A stretch of 42,279 nucleotides of DNA, from NCBI GenBank assembly GCA_031256055.1, contig JAIRRI010000193.1:1-42279 (forward strand). Direction: 5' to 3'. The position numbers and the translations under genes are program-made. Positions 1 to 7,727 of this stretch are shown in pieces. The notes below the pieces were generated by a model. The model did not search any database. It was given only the letters and a program-made list of their open reading frames with translations, and was not told where the DNA came from. Each line of letters begins with the position of its first letter. The first letter of the stretch is position 1. The stretch is from Bacteroidales bacterium (lineage in GTDB: Bacteria > Bacteroidota > Bacteroidia > Bacteroidales > P3).

Positions 1-539
1 GCTCCCCAAAGATATTTTTGATCGTAAATCAATTTAAATCCTCCAATAACGGCAGCTAAAAACCCCAATGCCAAAGCCTTACTTTCATGTCCGGCTTCCA
101 AAAGAATAAAGAAATAGGACGAAAAAGCAATTGCGATAGAGCCCGCAACGGCGAGCCAAACATTCATTCCAAAAGCTAGTAATAAAATGAAGCAACCAAC
201 CAATAATCCCATAATTTGTAGGGAGATATTAGGCATAAATCCATGTGATAAGTTGTATAGAAAATCGTTCACTTTGCTCACTGCCGGATAATTCACTTTT
301 CCGCCTCCGATGTGATACGTCGGCATACCGGAAAACATGGAATTGGTCCAATCCGTAGCTTCTCCCGTCTTTTCCAAATGTTGTTTGGCTTCTTGATATG
401 CACCGCGCCAACTGCTGTTATCGCCCGAAAATACCATTTTGCCTTGTAAAACAGGCGAAGTATAAACCAACGTTATTACAGCAAAAAATGCAATGGCTAA
501 TAAATAAGGATAAATTTTTTTGAAGTCAATGTTTTTCAT
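1..539 (-). CDS. YfhO-like multi-pass membrane protein, N-terminal part
   Basis: The reading frame is open from an ATG at 539 down to base 1, so only the first 179 or so residues are inside the window. It begins MKNIDFKKIYPYLLAIAFF, a first membrane segment. A periplasmic loop containing WTNSMFSGMPTYHIGG follows, and then further hydrophobic segments (roughly residues 100-160). This loop motif and spacing are typical of the large YfhO-family membrane proteins of Bacteroidota, which resemble GT-C type glycosyltransferases and are thought to act on surface glycans; the exact substrate is unknown. The start is supported by a -7 promoter box at 556-563 on the same strand. The gene is divergent from the GT2 glycosyltransferase at 638, which fits a surface-polysaccharide context. 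Confidence 0.8.
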   Translation of the reverse strand, partial: MKNIDFKKIYPYLLAIAFFAVITLVYTSPVLQGKMVFSGDNSSWRGAYQEAKQHLEKTGEATDWTNSMFSGMPTYHIGGGKVNYPAVSKVNDFLYNLSHGFMPNISLQIMGLLVGCFILLLAFGMNVWLAVAGSIAIAFSSYFFILLEAGHESKALALGFLAAVIGGFKLIYDQKYLWG

Positions 540-555
540 AAAAATATATTTTCTG

Positions 556-563
556 CAAAGATA
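556..563 (-). promoter_or_regulatory. -7 promoter box (TATCTTTG) of the YfhO-like gene
   Basis: Read on the minus strand the bases are TATCTTTG, matching the Bacteroidota TAnnTTTG element, 16 bases before the ATG at 539. No clear TTTG -33 box is present. Confidence 0.7.
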
Positions 564-612
564 CGAAAAAAAAAAGAATTATTCAAGTGTTGCTTAAATC
601 GAAAATAACTCC

Positions 613-620
613 TATCTTTG
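613..620 (+). promoter_or_regulatory. -7 promoter box (TATCTTTG) of the GT2 gene
   Basis: TATCTTTG lies 17 bases before the ATG at 638. It falls inside the longer open frame that begins at 587, which shows that the upstream ATG is not the real start. Confidence 0.7.
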
Positions 621-637
621 TAGGCGAAAATTTAATT

Positions 638-1660
638 ATGAATACCAATATGTCAAAAATCTCCGTAATAATCCCTGTTTACAATGCGGAAAAAACCATC
701 GTCCGCTGCATTGATTCTTTGCTAAATCAAGCACTTCAAGACATGGAAGTCATCATCGTGGACGATCACGGACAAGACAACAGTATAAAAATTATACAAC
801 ATCAAATTGCCGAACATCCGCTAAAATATAGATTTAAATTTGCAAAAACAGACGCCAATTCAGGTCCCGGAACAGCACGAAATGTAGGATTACAAATGGC
901 GCAAGGCGAATACGTAGCCTTTGTCGATAGCGATGATTGGGTAGAACCGGATATGTATTCAAGCCTGTATGAAACGGCGAAACAACATTCGGCAGATCTA
1001 TGCCATTGCAGCGCTGTTTGGGAAAATCCAAAAAAAAATCAACAACGCGTTTTGTCCAATATTTCTGTGAAACAAGGTAGTTTTTCCAATGAAAATAAAC
1101 GCTATTTTTTGGCAAATTTCAAAAGTTATTTTTGGTTTTATATTTACCGCCGTGAAATTTTAAACGAAAATAAAATTACTTTTCCGCCAGAAAAAGATTC
1201 TGAGGATATTTATTTTTTGACTTGTAATATTCTGTATGCCAAATCTATTGCACATGTAGATAAGCCTATGTATCACTACATTTATGATTCAAATTCGCTG
1301 AGCAGATTTAAAAATGAAAAACGTTATCTTGAGAGATTATCTACGTTTCGCCGATTGTTTGATTTTGCAAAAACGCACCATTTCTACGACGAATACAAAC
1401 AAGAATTACAGTTCGTTTACCTTAAAAAAGCCTATTTATCAGCAGTGATAAATTATTTAACGAATGCCAAGTGTCCGCAAGCAAAAATTTTGCAAAATAT
1501 CTATCAAGAATTTATCGAAATTTGTCCCGATTACACAAAAAACACACTGTATAAAATCCATTTTTTGTTTCGTTTTTCGGTTATCGTTTTATATCGAATG
1601 CCAAACTTTGCATGTCTGATTTTACCTTCAATTTTAAGGAAAAAATTCAATAAATTTTAA
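638..1660 (+). CDS. Glycosyltransferase family 2
   Basis: 340 aa. The GT-A fold nucleotide-sugar domain is at the N-terminus: ISVIIPVYN (residues 8-16), the donor-binding VDDHGQDNS (41-49), GPGTARNVGL (76-85), and the DxD-like VDSDDWVEPDM (96-106) that binds the divalent metal. The C-terminal third is Tyr/Phe-rich with basic residues and probably sits at the inner membrane. It likely adds a sugar to a lipid-linked surface polysaccharide; the acceptor cannot be read from sequence. The frame is open from 587, but the -7 box at 613-620 lies inside that extension, so I place the start at 638 (650 is an alternative, giving MSKISVII). It is divergent from a YfhO-like gene and has no same-strand partner close behind. 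Confidence 0.88.
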   Translation: MNTNMSKISVIIPVYNAEKTIVRCIDSLLNQALQDMEVIIVDDHGQDNSIKIIQHQIAEHPLKYRFKFAKTDANSGPGTARNVGLQMAQGEYVAFVDSDDWVEPDMYSSLYETAKQHSADLCHCSAVWENPKKNQQRVLSNISVKQGSFSNENKRYFLANFKSYFWFYIYRREILNENKITFPPEKDSEDIYFLTCNILYAKSIAHVDKPMYHYIYDSNSLSRFKNEKRYLERLSTFRRLFDFAKTHHFYDEYKQELQFVYLKKAYLSAVINYLTNAKCPQAKILQNIYQEFIEICPDYTKNTLYKIHFLFRFSVIVLYRMPNFACLILPSILRKKFNKF

Positions 1661-1717
1661 AGTTCAAGATACAAATTTCTCTGAACTTATTTTGAACCTC
1701 AATTTATTTCAGAAAAA

Positions 1718-1749
1718 TTTGGCTAATTGAAAAGTTATTTGTATTTTTG
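1718..1749 (+). promoter_or_regulatory. Complete Bacteroidota promoter (-33 TTTG, -7 TATTTTTG)
   Basis: TTTG at 1718-1721 and TATTTTTG at 1742-1749 are separated by 20 bases, the spacing expected for the Bacteroidota primary sigma factor. The ATG of the DNRLRE protein follows at 1792, leaving an untranslated leader of about 35-40 bases. Confidence 0.75.
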
Positions 1750-1791
1750 CATCGTAAATATCAAATTCATTAACATTAAATCCTTTGTATT

Positions 1792-3111
1792 ATGAAAAAA
1801 ATTAGCCTTTTAACTGCTTTTGCCATTATATATGGCAGCAGTGTGTTTTCTCAAACACAAATGAAAACAGTAATTTTTAAACCAGGTCCGGATATTGGAC
1901 AAGACGCTCCAATTTTTCGGAATGTATTTTACTCCGAATGGGAGAATTCAAATTATGGAAATCATGCTGAGATGAGAACAGAGGCATGGACCTGGGATGG
2001 GCACCCTGGAGTGATTCGCACACTATTAAAGTTTGACGAACTATCAACAATTCCAAAAAATGCCACAATTTTAAGTGCGGAATTGAAATTATATGGCGTA
2101 CCGCATAGCGGAGCAGCAAGTAATTCTTCTTACCCCGGAAGTCCTCACAACACTACAAATCCGTCATCAATCTACAGAGTAACGAGTGCTTGGGACGAAC
2201 AAATAGTAACCTGGAACACCCAGCCCAGTGTCGACAGCACACCAATAATAAGGATTCCTATAACAACAACCCAATGGAATTGGAACTTTACAAATAGTTC
2301 TGCAAACTTGGTTGCATTGGTTCAAAACTGGGTATCAAACCCTGAAACCAATTTCGGTTTTATGATGAAATTAGATGTAGAAACCCCTCGTCGGTGCGTT
2401 GTATATGCATCAAGCAATCATTCCGACCCTAAATTATGGCCAGAATTAATTGTTACTTATGAATATCAACCGGATTGTCCGCCTTGCGAAGCGAATTTTT
2501 CTTATATGGTGAATGCTGCCGTTCCTAACACATACTCTTTTATGGCTTCACACGCCGCAACAAGTCAATATTGGACAATCAATGGAGAACGTGTCTCAAA
2601 AGCAGGCTATCTCATTCATACCTTTTCGGGCGGAAATCATAAGGTGTGTTACCATAGACTTCACCCCACGAACGAAAACACTTACTGCGATAGGTGTATT
2701 ACAATTTATATAGAGAAATCTTTCACAATGGAGTCCGAATTAGAAGAACAGGAAAAGAGGAGATCTGCAAGTGCGAACGTTATACGAGGAACAATCCCTC
2801 CGGGAGACAGGATAGAGGATATGATGCATTTTGACGCTCTCAGTAAAATAGACAATATTAATGGTAAAATAAATATTTATCCCAATCCAACAACAAATGA
2901 TTGGAATATAGAACTATTTAGCAACACAACCGATAAAATTACTATTTCCATATTTGATATGATCGGAAAGTTGGTTTACAACGAGGCGAGTAGCATCGTT
3001 GCAGGGCAAAACTCTTTTAAAATTGAATCGAAGAATTTGCAGGCGGGAAGTTATATCATGCAAATAAGTGGTAATAGTATAAATTTCAGAGAGATAGTAA
3101 TCAAGCATTAA
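1792..3111 (+). CDS. Secreted DNRLRE / PKD-like protein with T9SS type A sorting domain
   Basis: 439 aa. Residues 1-20 form a Sec signal peptide ending near VFSQ. Residues about 25-225 look like a DNRLRE-type beta-sandwich (LLKFDELSTIPKNATILSAEL, VTWNTQP, WPELIVTYEY), found in secreted adhesin and polysaccharide-associated proteins. Residues about 230-310 resemble a PKD-like module (YSFMASH, YWTINGE, HTFSGGNHKVCY) with several cysteines. Residues about 358-439 match a T9SS type A C-terminal domain (INIYPNPTTNDWNIEL, IFDMIGKLV, LQAGSYIMQI), which directs export through the outer membrane and then cleavage and surface attachment. It is probably a cell-surface adhesin or structural protein; no catalytic motif is visible. 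It has its own promoter and a hairpin right after the stop. Confidence 0.85.
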   Translation: MKKISLLTAFAIIYGSSVFSQTQMKTVIFKPGPDIGQDAPIFRNVFYSEWENSNYGNHAEMRTEAWTWDGHPGVIRTLLKFDELSTIPKNATILSAELKLYGVPHSGAASNSSYPGSPHNTTNPSSIYRVTSAWDEQIVTWNTQPSVDSTPIIRIPITTTQWNWNFTNSSANLVALVQNWVSNPETNFGFMMKLDVETPRRCVVYASSNHSDPKLWPELIVTYEYQPDCPPCEANFSYMVNAAVPNTYSFMASHAATSQYWTINGERVSKAGYLIHTFSGGNHKVCYHRLHPTNENTYCDRCITIYIEKSFTMESELEEQEKRRSASANVIRGTIPPGDRIEDMMHFDALSKIDNINGKINIYPNPTTNDWNIELFSNTTDKITISIFDMIGKLVYNEASSIVAGQNSFKIESKNLQAGSYIMQISGNSINFREIVIKH

Positions 3112-3189
3112 AATTTCAAAATTAGAATAGCGAACAGAAATCAGCAATGCTAATCTGTTCGCTATTCTGATATTGAACTAAAATTTCAA
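3109..3189. repeat. Hairpin with 15-bp perfect arms flanked by 11-bp direct repeats
   Basis: AGAATAGCGAACAGA at 3124-3138 pairs perfectly with 3154-3168 around a 15-base loop. The 11-mer TAAAATTTCAA occurs at 3109-3119 and again at 3179-3189, bracketing the hairpin. The first copy includes the stop codon of the upstream gene. The hairpin may terminate transcription, although no T-run follows. The flanking repeats look like a target-site duplication, but AT-rich sequence makes this uncertain. Confidence 0.7.
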
Positions 3190-3192
3190 TAT

Positions 3193-3927
3193 ATGAAAAA
3201 AGCACTATTGTCAGCAAATATAGCATTTAAGAATTTTATTCTTTTTTTACGCCCTTCCATTTTTTTGGGATGGAGCAAGTCTTTTTTATTATTAATGGCA
3301 TATACTCTGTATTTGTCAAAATGGATAAGAGCTCAAAACAAAACGCTAAAATTCAATGATTTTTTTGTTTTTAAGAAAAAGCATAGTAAGAGAGAATTAT
3401 TGTATGAGCATGTAGTAAAACAGCAAAACTTAGAAAACGAGATAGTTGATTATTTGGAGTTTGGGGTAGCCTCCGGAGTTTCTTTTTCATGGTGGTTGAA
3501 AAAGCTGACAAACCCTGAAAATAAATTCTATGGTTTCGATACATTTGAGGGGTTACCTGAAAATTGGGGATTTGTTTTTCGGAAAGGAGATATGTCATCT
3601 GCTATTCCAACGGTCAATGATGATAGAGCATCTTTTTTTAAAGGGCTTTTTCAAGAAACCTTGTTGGATTTTTTGAAGAGAGGTTATCTCACAGGAAACA
3701 GAAGAAAAATTATACATTTAGATGCTGATATATTTTCTGCAACACTATTTGTTTTAACAACTTTATATCCATATCTTAACCGTGGCGATATTATTTTCTT
3801 TGACGAGTTCAACGTTCCAAAACATGAATTTTTGGCATTTAAAATATTTGTGGAATCTTATTACGTCAACTATGAAACGTTAGGAGCGGTCAACAACTAT
3901 TATCAAGTAGCATTTATGGTGAAATAA
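3193..3927 (+). CDS. TylF/MycF-like class I SAM-dependent methyltransferase
   Basis: 244 aa. The SAM-binding motif I is at residues 87-98 (YLEFGVASGVSF). It is followed by YGFDTFEGLPENWG (113-126), the glycine-rich acid loop typical of TylF-like sugar O-methyltransferases, and by IIHLDADIFSAT (173-184) and GDIIFFDEF (198-206), whose acidic residues usually bind a metal in this family. Members methylate hydroxyl groups of sugars in macrolides or surface glycans; with glycosyltransferases nearby, a surface-glycan role is a reasonable inference. The first 45 residues contain a hydrophobic stretch that could associate with the membrane. The start follows directly after the hairpin at 3124-3168, and no clear promoter box is seen. 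Confidence 0.8.
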   Translation: MKKALLSANIAFKNFILFLRPSIFLGWSKSFLLLMAYTLYLSKWIRAQNKTLKFNDFFVFKKKHSKRELLYEHVVKQQNLENEIVDYLEFGVASGVSFSWWLKKLTNPENKFYGFDTFEGLPENWGFVFRKGDMSSAIPTVNDDRASFFKGLFQETLLDFLKRGYLTGNRRKIIHLDADIFSATLFVLTTLYPYLNRGDIIFFDEFNVPKHEFLAFKIFVESYYVNYETLGAVNNYYQVAFMVK

Positions 3928-3957
3928 TTGTGTATGCTGGGCTAAGCTTTAAAAATA

Positions 3958-5190
3958 TCATTTAACCAATTCCCCCGCCAACTGTAGCAAAATCGTTTCC
4001 GAAAGTTTGGTCAGATACAAACTATTGGTATAACGATTTATGGCATTGAGATAATTACGTTGGGATTCGCGAAGTTCAAGCGCAGAGAGGCTTCCCAATT
4101 GATAACGTTCAAGCGAAATATCCATATTTTGTTTGGCAACTTCGATGTTTTCACTTTCCAAATTAACTAAGTCTCGATTGGTTTGATAATTGATAAAATT
4201 TAATCGCAGTTGGGTTTCCAAATTCAGCAGCGAAGCATCTTCGGCGTATTGTGCACTTTCATATACTAACTTCGCATTTCGGCGTCTGCGTTGAGTTTCC
4301 AAGCCATTGAATAAATTCATTCGCACGCCTGCGCCGTAATAAAATCCGCGATCCAACATGTTGTGATTATACAAATCATAGCCCGCATTTACGCTAACTG
4401 TCGGCATCAACAACGCATTGACTTCTTTTTTCGAAAACTCCGCCATCTGCGTTTCCAAGCGCGAAATATTTAAATCCGTGTTTTGTTCAAGCGCTTTGGC
4501 ACGAATTTCGGCATAATCCAAATATTGTGCATAAGGGATGTCCTCAACCACCTGAAAGTCCACGTCAACAGGGCGTGCAAGCAATTGATTAAGGCTCGTT
4601 TTAGCAGACAATATCAATTCCAAACTGCGCAAATACGAACTGCTGTCAGTATTGTAATCTACTTTGGCATTCAACACATCCAATTTCGACGCGCTGCCGA
4701 TTTCATATCTCGCCAACACATATTCGTAGCGAGCATGCGATACATCCAGCGTTTGTTTGATGGATTTTAACTGGTGTTCGGTGCTTACAATCAAGTAATA
4801 CTGATTCATCACTTGTCGAATCGTATTTTCCACAGTCGATCGAAAACTGATGCTATTGATTTCTTCAAACGATTTGAAACGATTATGGGCTGCAAACATT
4901 CCCAATCCATCAAAGACAGTCCATCCCAAATCAATACTTGCGCGAGCAGTGGCATCTGTAGGTTCGTTTTTGGAAAAATTTCCATTCAGAGCGATCGAAG
5001 GTGACGCACCGGCATTACCCCAAGACGCATAGACTTGCTCTGTTGTGTTTTTCGCAATTTTGATTGAATAGTTATTTTCCAACGCAAGTTGAATTGCTTG
5101 TTCAATAGTCATAGGTTCTGCAACCTGCGAAAAGCCTAAAAAAGGCGCAAGGAGCAACAATCCGAATAGTTTTTTAATTTTTGTTTTCAT
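3958..5190 (-). CDS. TolC-family outer membrane efflux protein
   Basis: 410 aa from the ATG at 5190 (an ATG at 5196 is an alternative; the frame continues to 5217 only by entering a repeat). A signal peptide ends near FLGFSQ. The mature protein begins with MTIEQAIQLALENNYSIK, the classic start of TolC family repeats. It then alternates long helices with beta segments in two copies, each containing an RYEIGSASKLDVLNAK or RYQLGSLSALELRESQ motif. It forms the outer-membrane channel of tripartite pumps. No membrane-fusion protein or inner-membrane transporter gene is adjacent, so its partner is elsewhere or it is shared. It follows the 139-aa gene on the same strand, with a 67-base palindromic element filling the gap. 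Confidence 0.9.
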   Translation of the reverse strand: MKTKIKKLFGLLLLAPFLGFSQVAEPMTIEQAIQLALENNYSIKIAKNTTEQVYASWGNAGASPSIALNGNFSKNEPTDATARASIDLGWTVFDGLGMFAAHNRFKSFEEINSISFRSTVENTIRQVMNQYYLIVSTEHQLKSIKQTLDVSHARYEYVLARYEIGSASKLDVLNAKVDYNTDSSSYLRSLELILSAKTSLNQLLARPVDVDFQVVEDIPYAQYLDYAEIRAKALEQNTDLNISRLETQMAEFSKKEVNALLMPTVSVNAGYDLYNHNMLDRGFYYGAGVRMNLFNGLETQRRRRNAKLVYESAQYAEDASLLNLETQLRLNFINYQTNRDLVNLESENIEVAKQNMDISLERYQLGSLSALELRESQRNYLNAINRYTNSLYLTKLSETILLQLAGELVK

Positions 5191-5203
5191 TTTCATTTTT
5201 TTT

Positions 5204-5270
5204 GTCATTCCGAGCACAGTCGAGGAATCTCTTTGCTATGGGATGTCTCGGCTACGCTCGACATGACGTC
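5204..5270. repeat. GTCATTCC palindromic element, copy A
   Basis: About 67 bases, starting GTCATTCCGAGC and ending CTCGACATGACGTC, with nested inverted arms. Its reverse complement closely matches the copies at 29195-29260 and 35416-35491, and it resembles 41718-41782. Read on the minus strand, its CTCGGAATGAC end faces the tolC start. Confidence 0.85.
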
Positions 5271-5272
5271 CG

Positions 5273-5692
5273 TTAATTAAATATCCTATACCAAAACGTC
5301 CGCTCCTTATCCTTCACATCTACCGCTTCCGCAATGGCTTGACAAATGGGCAAAAAACGAGAATAGTCGTTCTCGTTATGTACCAACCAATATTTTCCTT
5401 CAATGCGATTTTGACAAGCCAACACAAAACTGACATCAAATTTATCGTCTTTACTTTGAAGTTGTTTGAGTGCGGATTCATCATAATCCAAGGCTCTACA
5501 CATTAGCCACCAATCTCCGAAACCTCTTGCTCTTAACCATACTTCAGCTTTTTCATCGCCTTTGATCGCATTCGAAAACGCTGCTAATTCAGGATGCTTT
5601 TCGGTTGTCATCAAAGCCTTAAACGCCTTTCTGTCGCCCTTTACAGCAGATTTGAAGAGGTCTAATATATATTGTGAATAATCGCGTAGCAT
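5273..5692 (-). CDS. Uncharacterised 139-aa protein
   Basis: 139 aa, not recognised. It is a soluble, probably mainly helical protein with no signal peptide or membrane segment. Tryptophans cluster around WLRARGFGDWWLMCRALDYD (residues about 52-71), and a further aromatic stretch KYWLVHNENDYSRF follows; the C-terminus is RTFWYRIFN. No catalytic motif is apparent. It lies between the nitroreductase and tolC on the same strand and may be co-transcribed with them. Repeats flank it on both sides (5204-5270 and 5709-5762). Intact frame and ordinary codon use support a real gene. Confidence 0.65.
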   Translation of the reverse strand: MLRDYSQYILDLFKSAVKGDRKAFKALMTTEKHPELAAFSNAIKGDEKAEVWLRARGFGDWWLMCRALDYDESALKQLQSKDDKFDVSFVLACQNRIEGKYWLVHNENDYSRFLPICQAIAEAVDVKDKERTFWYRIFN

Positions 5693-5708
5693 TTTTAGTG
5701 GTTAGTGA

Positions 5709-5762
5709 TTAATGGTTAATGATTAATGGTCAAATTGTTAACCTTTAATCATTAATCATTAA
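5709..5762. repeat. AT-rich hairpin repeat overlapping the nitroreductase stop
   Basis: A 21-base arm at 5709-5729, built on the word TTAATGATTAATGG, pairs with 5742-5762 with two mismatches. The right arm contains the stop codon (5752-5754) of the nitroreductase gene. The short word is repeated in direct orientation too, which suggests slippage or repeat growth. Confidence 0.7.
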
Positions 5763-6501
5763 AAAATCCTTGTTTTATTAGGGTTTTCATAAATTTTTCA
5801 GAGAAAAATTCGTTATCGGTTTTTTTGTATCGTTTTTCGGTGAAAATTTGTGCTAAATTGGGGAGTTGATTTTCTTCGAGAAGTTTTTTGGTTAATTCCA
5901 AATTTTCTTTTTCGTGATAAAGTGCGTTGATTTTTTCGGTAGAATAAGGCGAATATTCCTCGTGATGAACCACAGCTTCAAGCGGTAAACGATCCGTCAA
6001 ATCAGGAGTCTCAGAAGGATAACCGACAGTGATTGCAGTAACCGGAACAACACCATGTGGGAGTTTCAACAGTTCGATAATTTCATCTGCCATGTAAGTT
6101 GCAGTACCTAAATAACAAATTCCTAAACCGGCGTCTTCCGCTGCAATGCAAACATTTTGCGCTGCTAAAATGGCATCAATTGCGCCATTGATAAACCACA
6201 AAAAATTGTTGTAACCCGGCTCTGCATGTCGTGCTTTGCACCATTGGTTAAAACGATTGACATCTGCGCAAAACGTCAGAACAACAGGCGCTTCCGAAAC
6301 CATCGCTTGATTAAAATGACATTTTTTCAATTGATCTTTACGCTCTTGATCTTGCGTCACGATGATACTATACACCTGCATATTTCCTGTTGTAGATGCA
6401 CGAGTTCCAGCTTCCAACAAGCGATTGAGTAAAGTCGGTTCAATCGGTTTTGAACTGTATTTGCGAATGCTTCTGTGTTGAAATAGTAATTCGGTTGGAT
6501 T
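5752..6501 (-). CDS. Nitroreductase-family flavoprotein
   Basis: 249 aa from the ATG at 6501. The N-terminus carries the FMN-binding HRSIRKYSSKPIE motif, then AGTRASTTGNMQVYSIIV, and the central FINGAIDAILAAQNVCIAAED / GLGICYLGTATY segments typical of NfsA/FRP-like NADPH oxidoreductases. VTAITVGYPSETPDLTDRLP closes the core, followed by a C-terminal arm with LPLEAVVHHEEYSPYS. It probably reduces nitro compounds, quinones or flavin in the cytoplasm. The frame stays open to 6534, but that extension runs through a short palindrome (6520-6547); the conserved start MNPTELLFQHRS is at 6501. The promoter box is at 6558-6565, so the palindrome lies in the 5' leader. Confidence 0.9.
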   Translation of the reverse strand, partial: NPTELLFQHRSIRKYSSKPIEPTLLNRLLEAGTRASTTGNMQVYSIIVTQDQERKDQLKKCHFNQAMVSEAPVVLTFCADVNRFNQWCKARHAEPGYNNFLWFINGAIDAILAAQNVCIAAEDAGLGICYLGTATYMADEIIELLKLPHGVVPVTAITVGYPSETPDLTDRLPLEAVVHHEEYSPYSTEKINALYHEKENLELTKKLLEENQLPNLAQIFTEKRYKKTDNEFFSEKFMKTLIKQGFFND

Positions 6502-6519
6502 CATTTTTTTTAAATTTTC

Positions 6520-6547
6520 GTAGGGGTAAGGCATGCCTCGCCCCTAC
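6520..6547. repeat. Short palindrome P1 (GTAGGGG...CCCCTAC)
   Basis: 28 bases, nearly self-complementary with small mismatches in each arm. It lies between the promoter box (6558-6565) and the start codon (6501) of the nitroreductase, so it would fold as a hairpin in the mRNA leader. Confidence 0.8.
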
Positions 6548-6557
6548 CATAATTTTG

Positions 6558-6565
6558 CAAAGATA
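6558..6565 (-). promoter_or_regulatory. -7 promoter box (TATCTTTG) of the nitroreductase gene
   Basis: TATCTTTG on the minus strand, 56 bases before the ATG at 6501. Confidence 0.7.
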
Positions 6566-6671
6566 CGAAAAAAAAATGTCAGAACCATGATTTTATCAAG
6601 GTTTTTGTTAAAGTTTTTTACGTTTTAACACTTTTTAACTTAAAATTTTCGATTTGCGTTTGTTTTTTATA

Positions 6672-6679
6672 TAATTTTG
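6672..6679 (+). promoter_or_regulatory. -7 promoter box (TAATTTTG), 4 bases before ATG
   Basis: TAATTTTG fits TAnnTTTG and ends 4 bases before the ATG at 6684. A start of transcription 4-7 bases downstream would fall at or just inside the start codon, suggesting a leaderless mRNA. Confidence 0.6.
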
Positions 6680-6683
6680 CAAT

Positions 6684-7727
6684 ATGAAAACAACTCTCTC
6701 CATTTTACTACTCTGTTTGACTTCAAAATGCTTGTCAAACAACGCATTTGGCGACACCGCTCGCATCGCCTTTTACAATGTCGAAAACTTGTTCGACTAT
6801 TTCAAAGATTCCATCAAAAATGATGATGCTTGGACACCACGAGGTGCAAATCGTTGGACAAAAGCACGCTACGAAAAAAAACAAAAAGACCTGTTTAAGG
6901 TTATTGCTGCCTTGGGATATGAGCAACCGCTTGCCATTCTCGGGCTTTGCGAAATTGAGAATAAAAAAGTTTTGCAAGACTTAGTTCGAGGAACACCGTT
7001 GCGTGTTCACAATTATCGCTACATTCACCATGAATCCGCAGATTTTCGAGGAATAGATGTAGCTATGATTTATCGTCCGGATTTGTTTGAAGTGCTCGAA
7101 CATTACCCGATATTACTGATTATTCCACCCGACACCGTTTCGCGAACACGAGATTTTTTGTACGTGAAAGGCGTTTTATTTCAACGAGATACGCTACATT
7201 TGATTATTTGTCACTTCCCTTCAAAATTTGGTGGATTGATGCAAACCATAGACCGACGTGCATTTGCAGGACGATTATTGCGAGAAAAAACAGATAGTAT
7301 CTTGTTGGAAAATCCTATGGCAAACATCATCACCATGGGCGATTTCAACGATGAGCCGTCTGATGAAAGTATAGCCGTTGCTTTTCGCTCTCGATGTGAT
7401 ACGACGAACTTTCAGCCTACAGATATGCTTAATCTTATGTGTCGTTTTGAAGGCAAGAAAGGCACACACAAATTTCGCGAAACATGGAGTATCATTGACC
7501 AAATCATGATTTCGAAATCTCTTATCAAAAATACCAACGGCTTCTCAATTTTGGAACAAAAGGCACATATTTTCGAACCTGATTTTTTGCTGGAAGACGA
7601 CAAAGTGAATATGGGGAAAAAGCCCTTTCGCACTTATATTGGACCACGTTATCACGGCGGTTTTAGCGACCATTTGCCAGTATTTGTCGATGTGGTTTCA
7701 AATTTTTTCGTATCTTTGCAAAAATGA
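6684..7727 (+). CDS. Secreted endonuclease/exonuclease/phosphatase-fold protein
   Basis: 347 aa. A signal peptide covers residues 1-24. The DNase I-like fold is marked by IAFYNVENLFD (Asn ligand), LGLCEIENKKVLQDL (metal-binding Glu), DVAMIYRPD, ICHFPSKFGG (catalytic His), ITMGDFNDEPSDESI (Asp/Asn pair) and the terminal SDHLPVFVDV (Asp-His). All the catalytic positions of the family appear to be present. Members hydrolyse phosphodiester or phosphomonoester bonds; export suggests scavenging of extracellular nucleic acid or phosphate. The 3' end carries the promoter of the next gene: the codons for the last residues overlap a TATCTTTG box, and the stop codon overlaps the next ATG. Confidence 0.88.
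   Translation: MKTTLSILLLCLTSKCLSNNAFGDTARIAFYNVENLFDYFKDSIKNDDAWTPRGANRWTKARYEKKQKDLFKVIAALGYEQPLAILGLCEIENKKVLQDLVRGTPLRVHNYRYIHHESADFRGIDVAMIYRPDLFEVLEHYPILLIIPPDTVSRTRDFLYVKGVLFQRDTLHLIICHFPSKFGGLMQTIDRRAFAGRLLREKTDSILLENPMANIITMGDFNDEPSDESIAVAFRSRCDTTNFQPTDMLNLMCRFEGKKGTHKFRETWSIIDQIMISKSLIKNTNGFSILEQKAHIFEPDFLLEDDKVNMGKKPFRTYIGPRYHGGFSDHLPVFVDVVSNFFVSLQK
7711..7718 (+). promoter_or_regulatory. -7 promoter box inside the upstream coding sequence
   Basis: TATCTTTG, preceded by a T-rich run, lies within the last codons of the EEP gene and ends 5 bases before the histidine kinase ATG at 7724. This would give an independent, probably leaderless transcript. Confidence 0.65.

Noticed and set aside
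587-637. N-terminal extension of the first GT2 protein
   Set aside because: It contains the TATCTTTG promoter box (613-620), so it is upstream of the probable transcription start.
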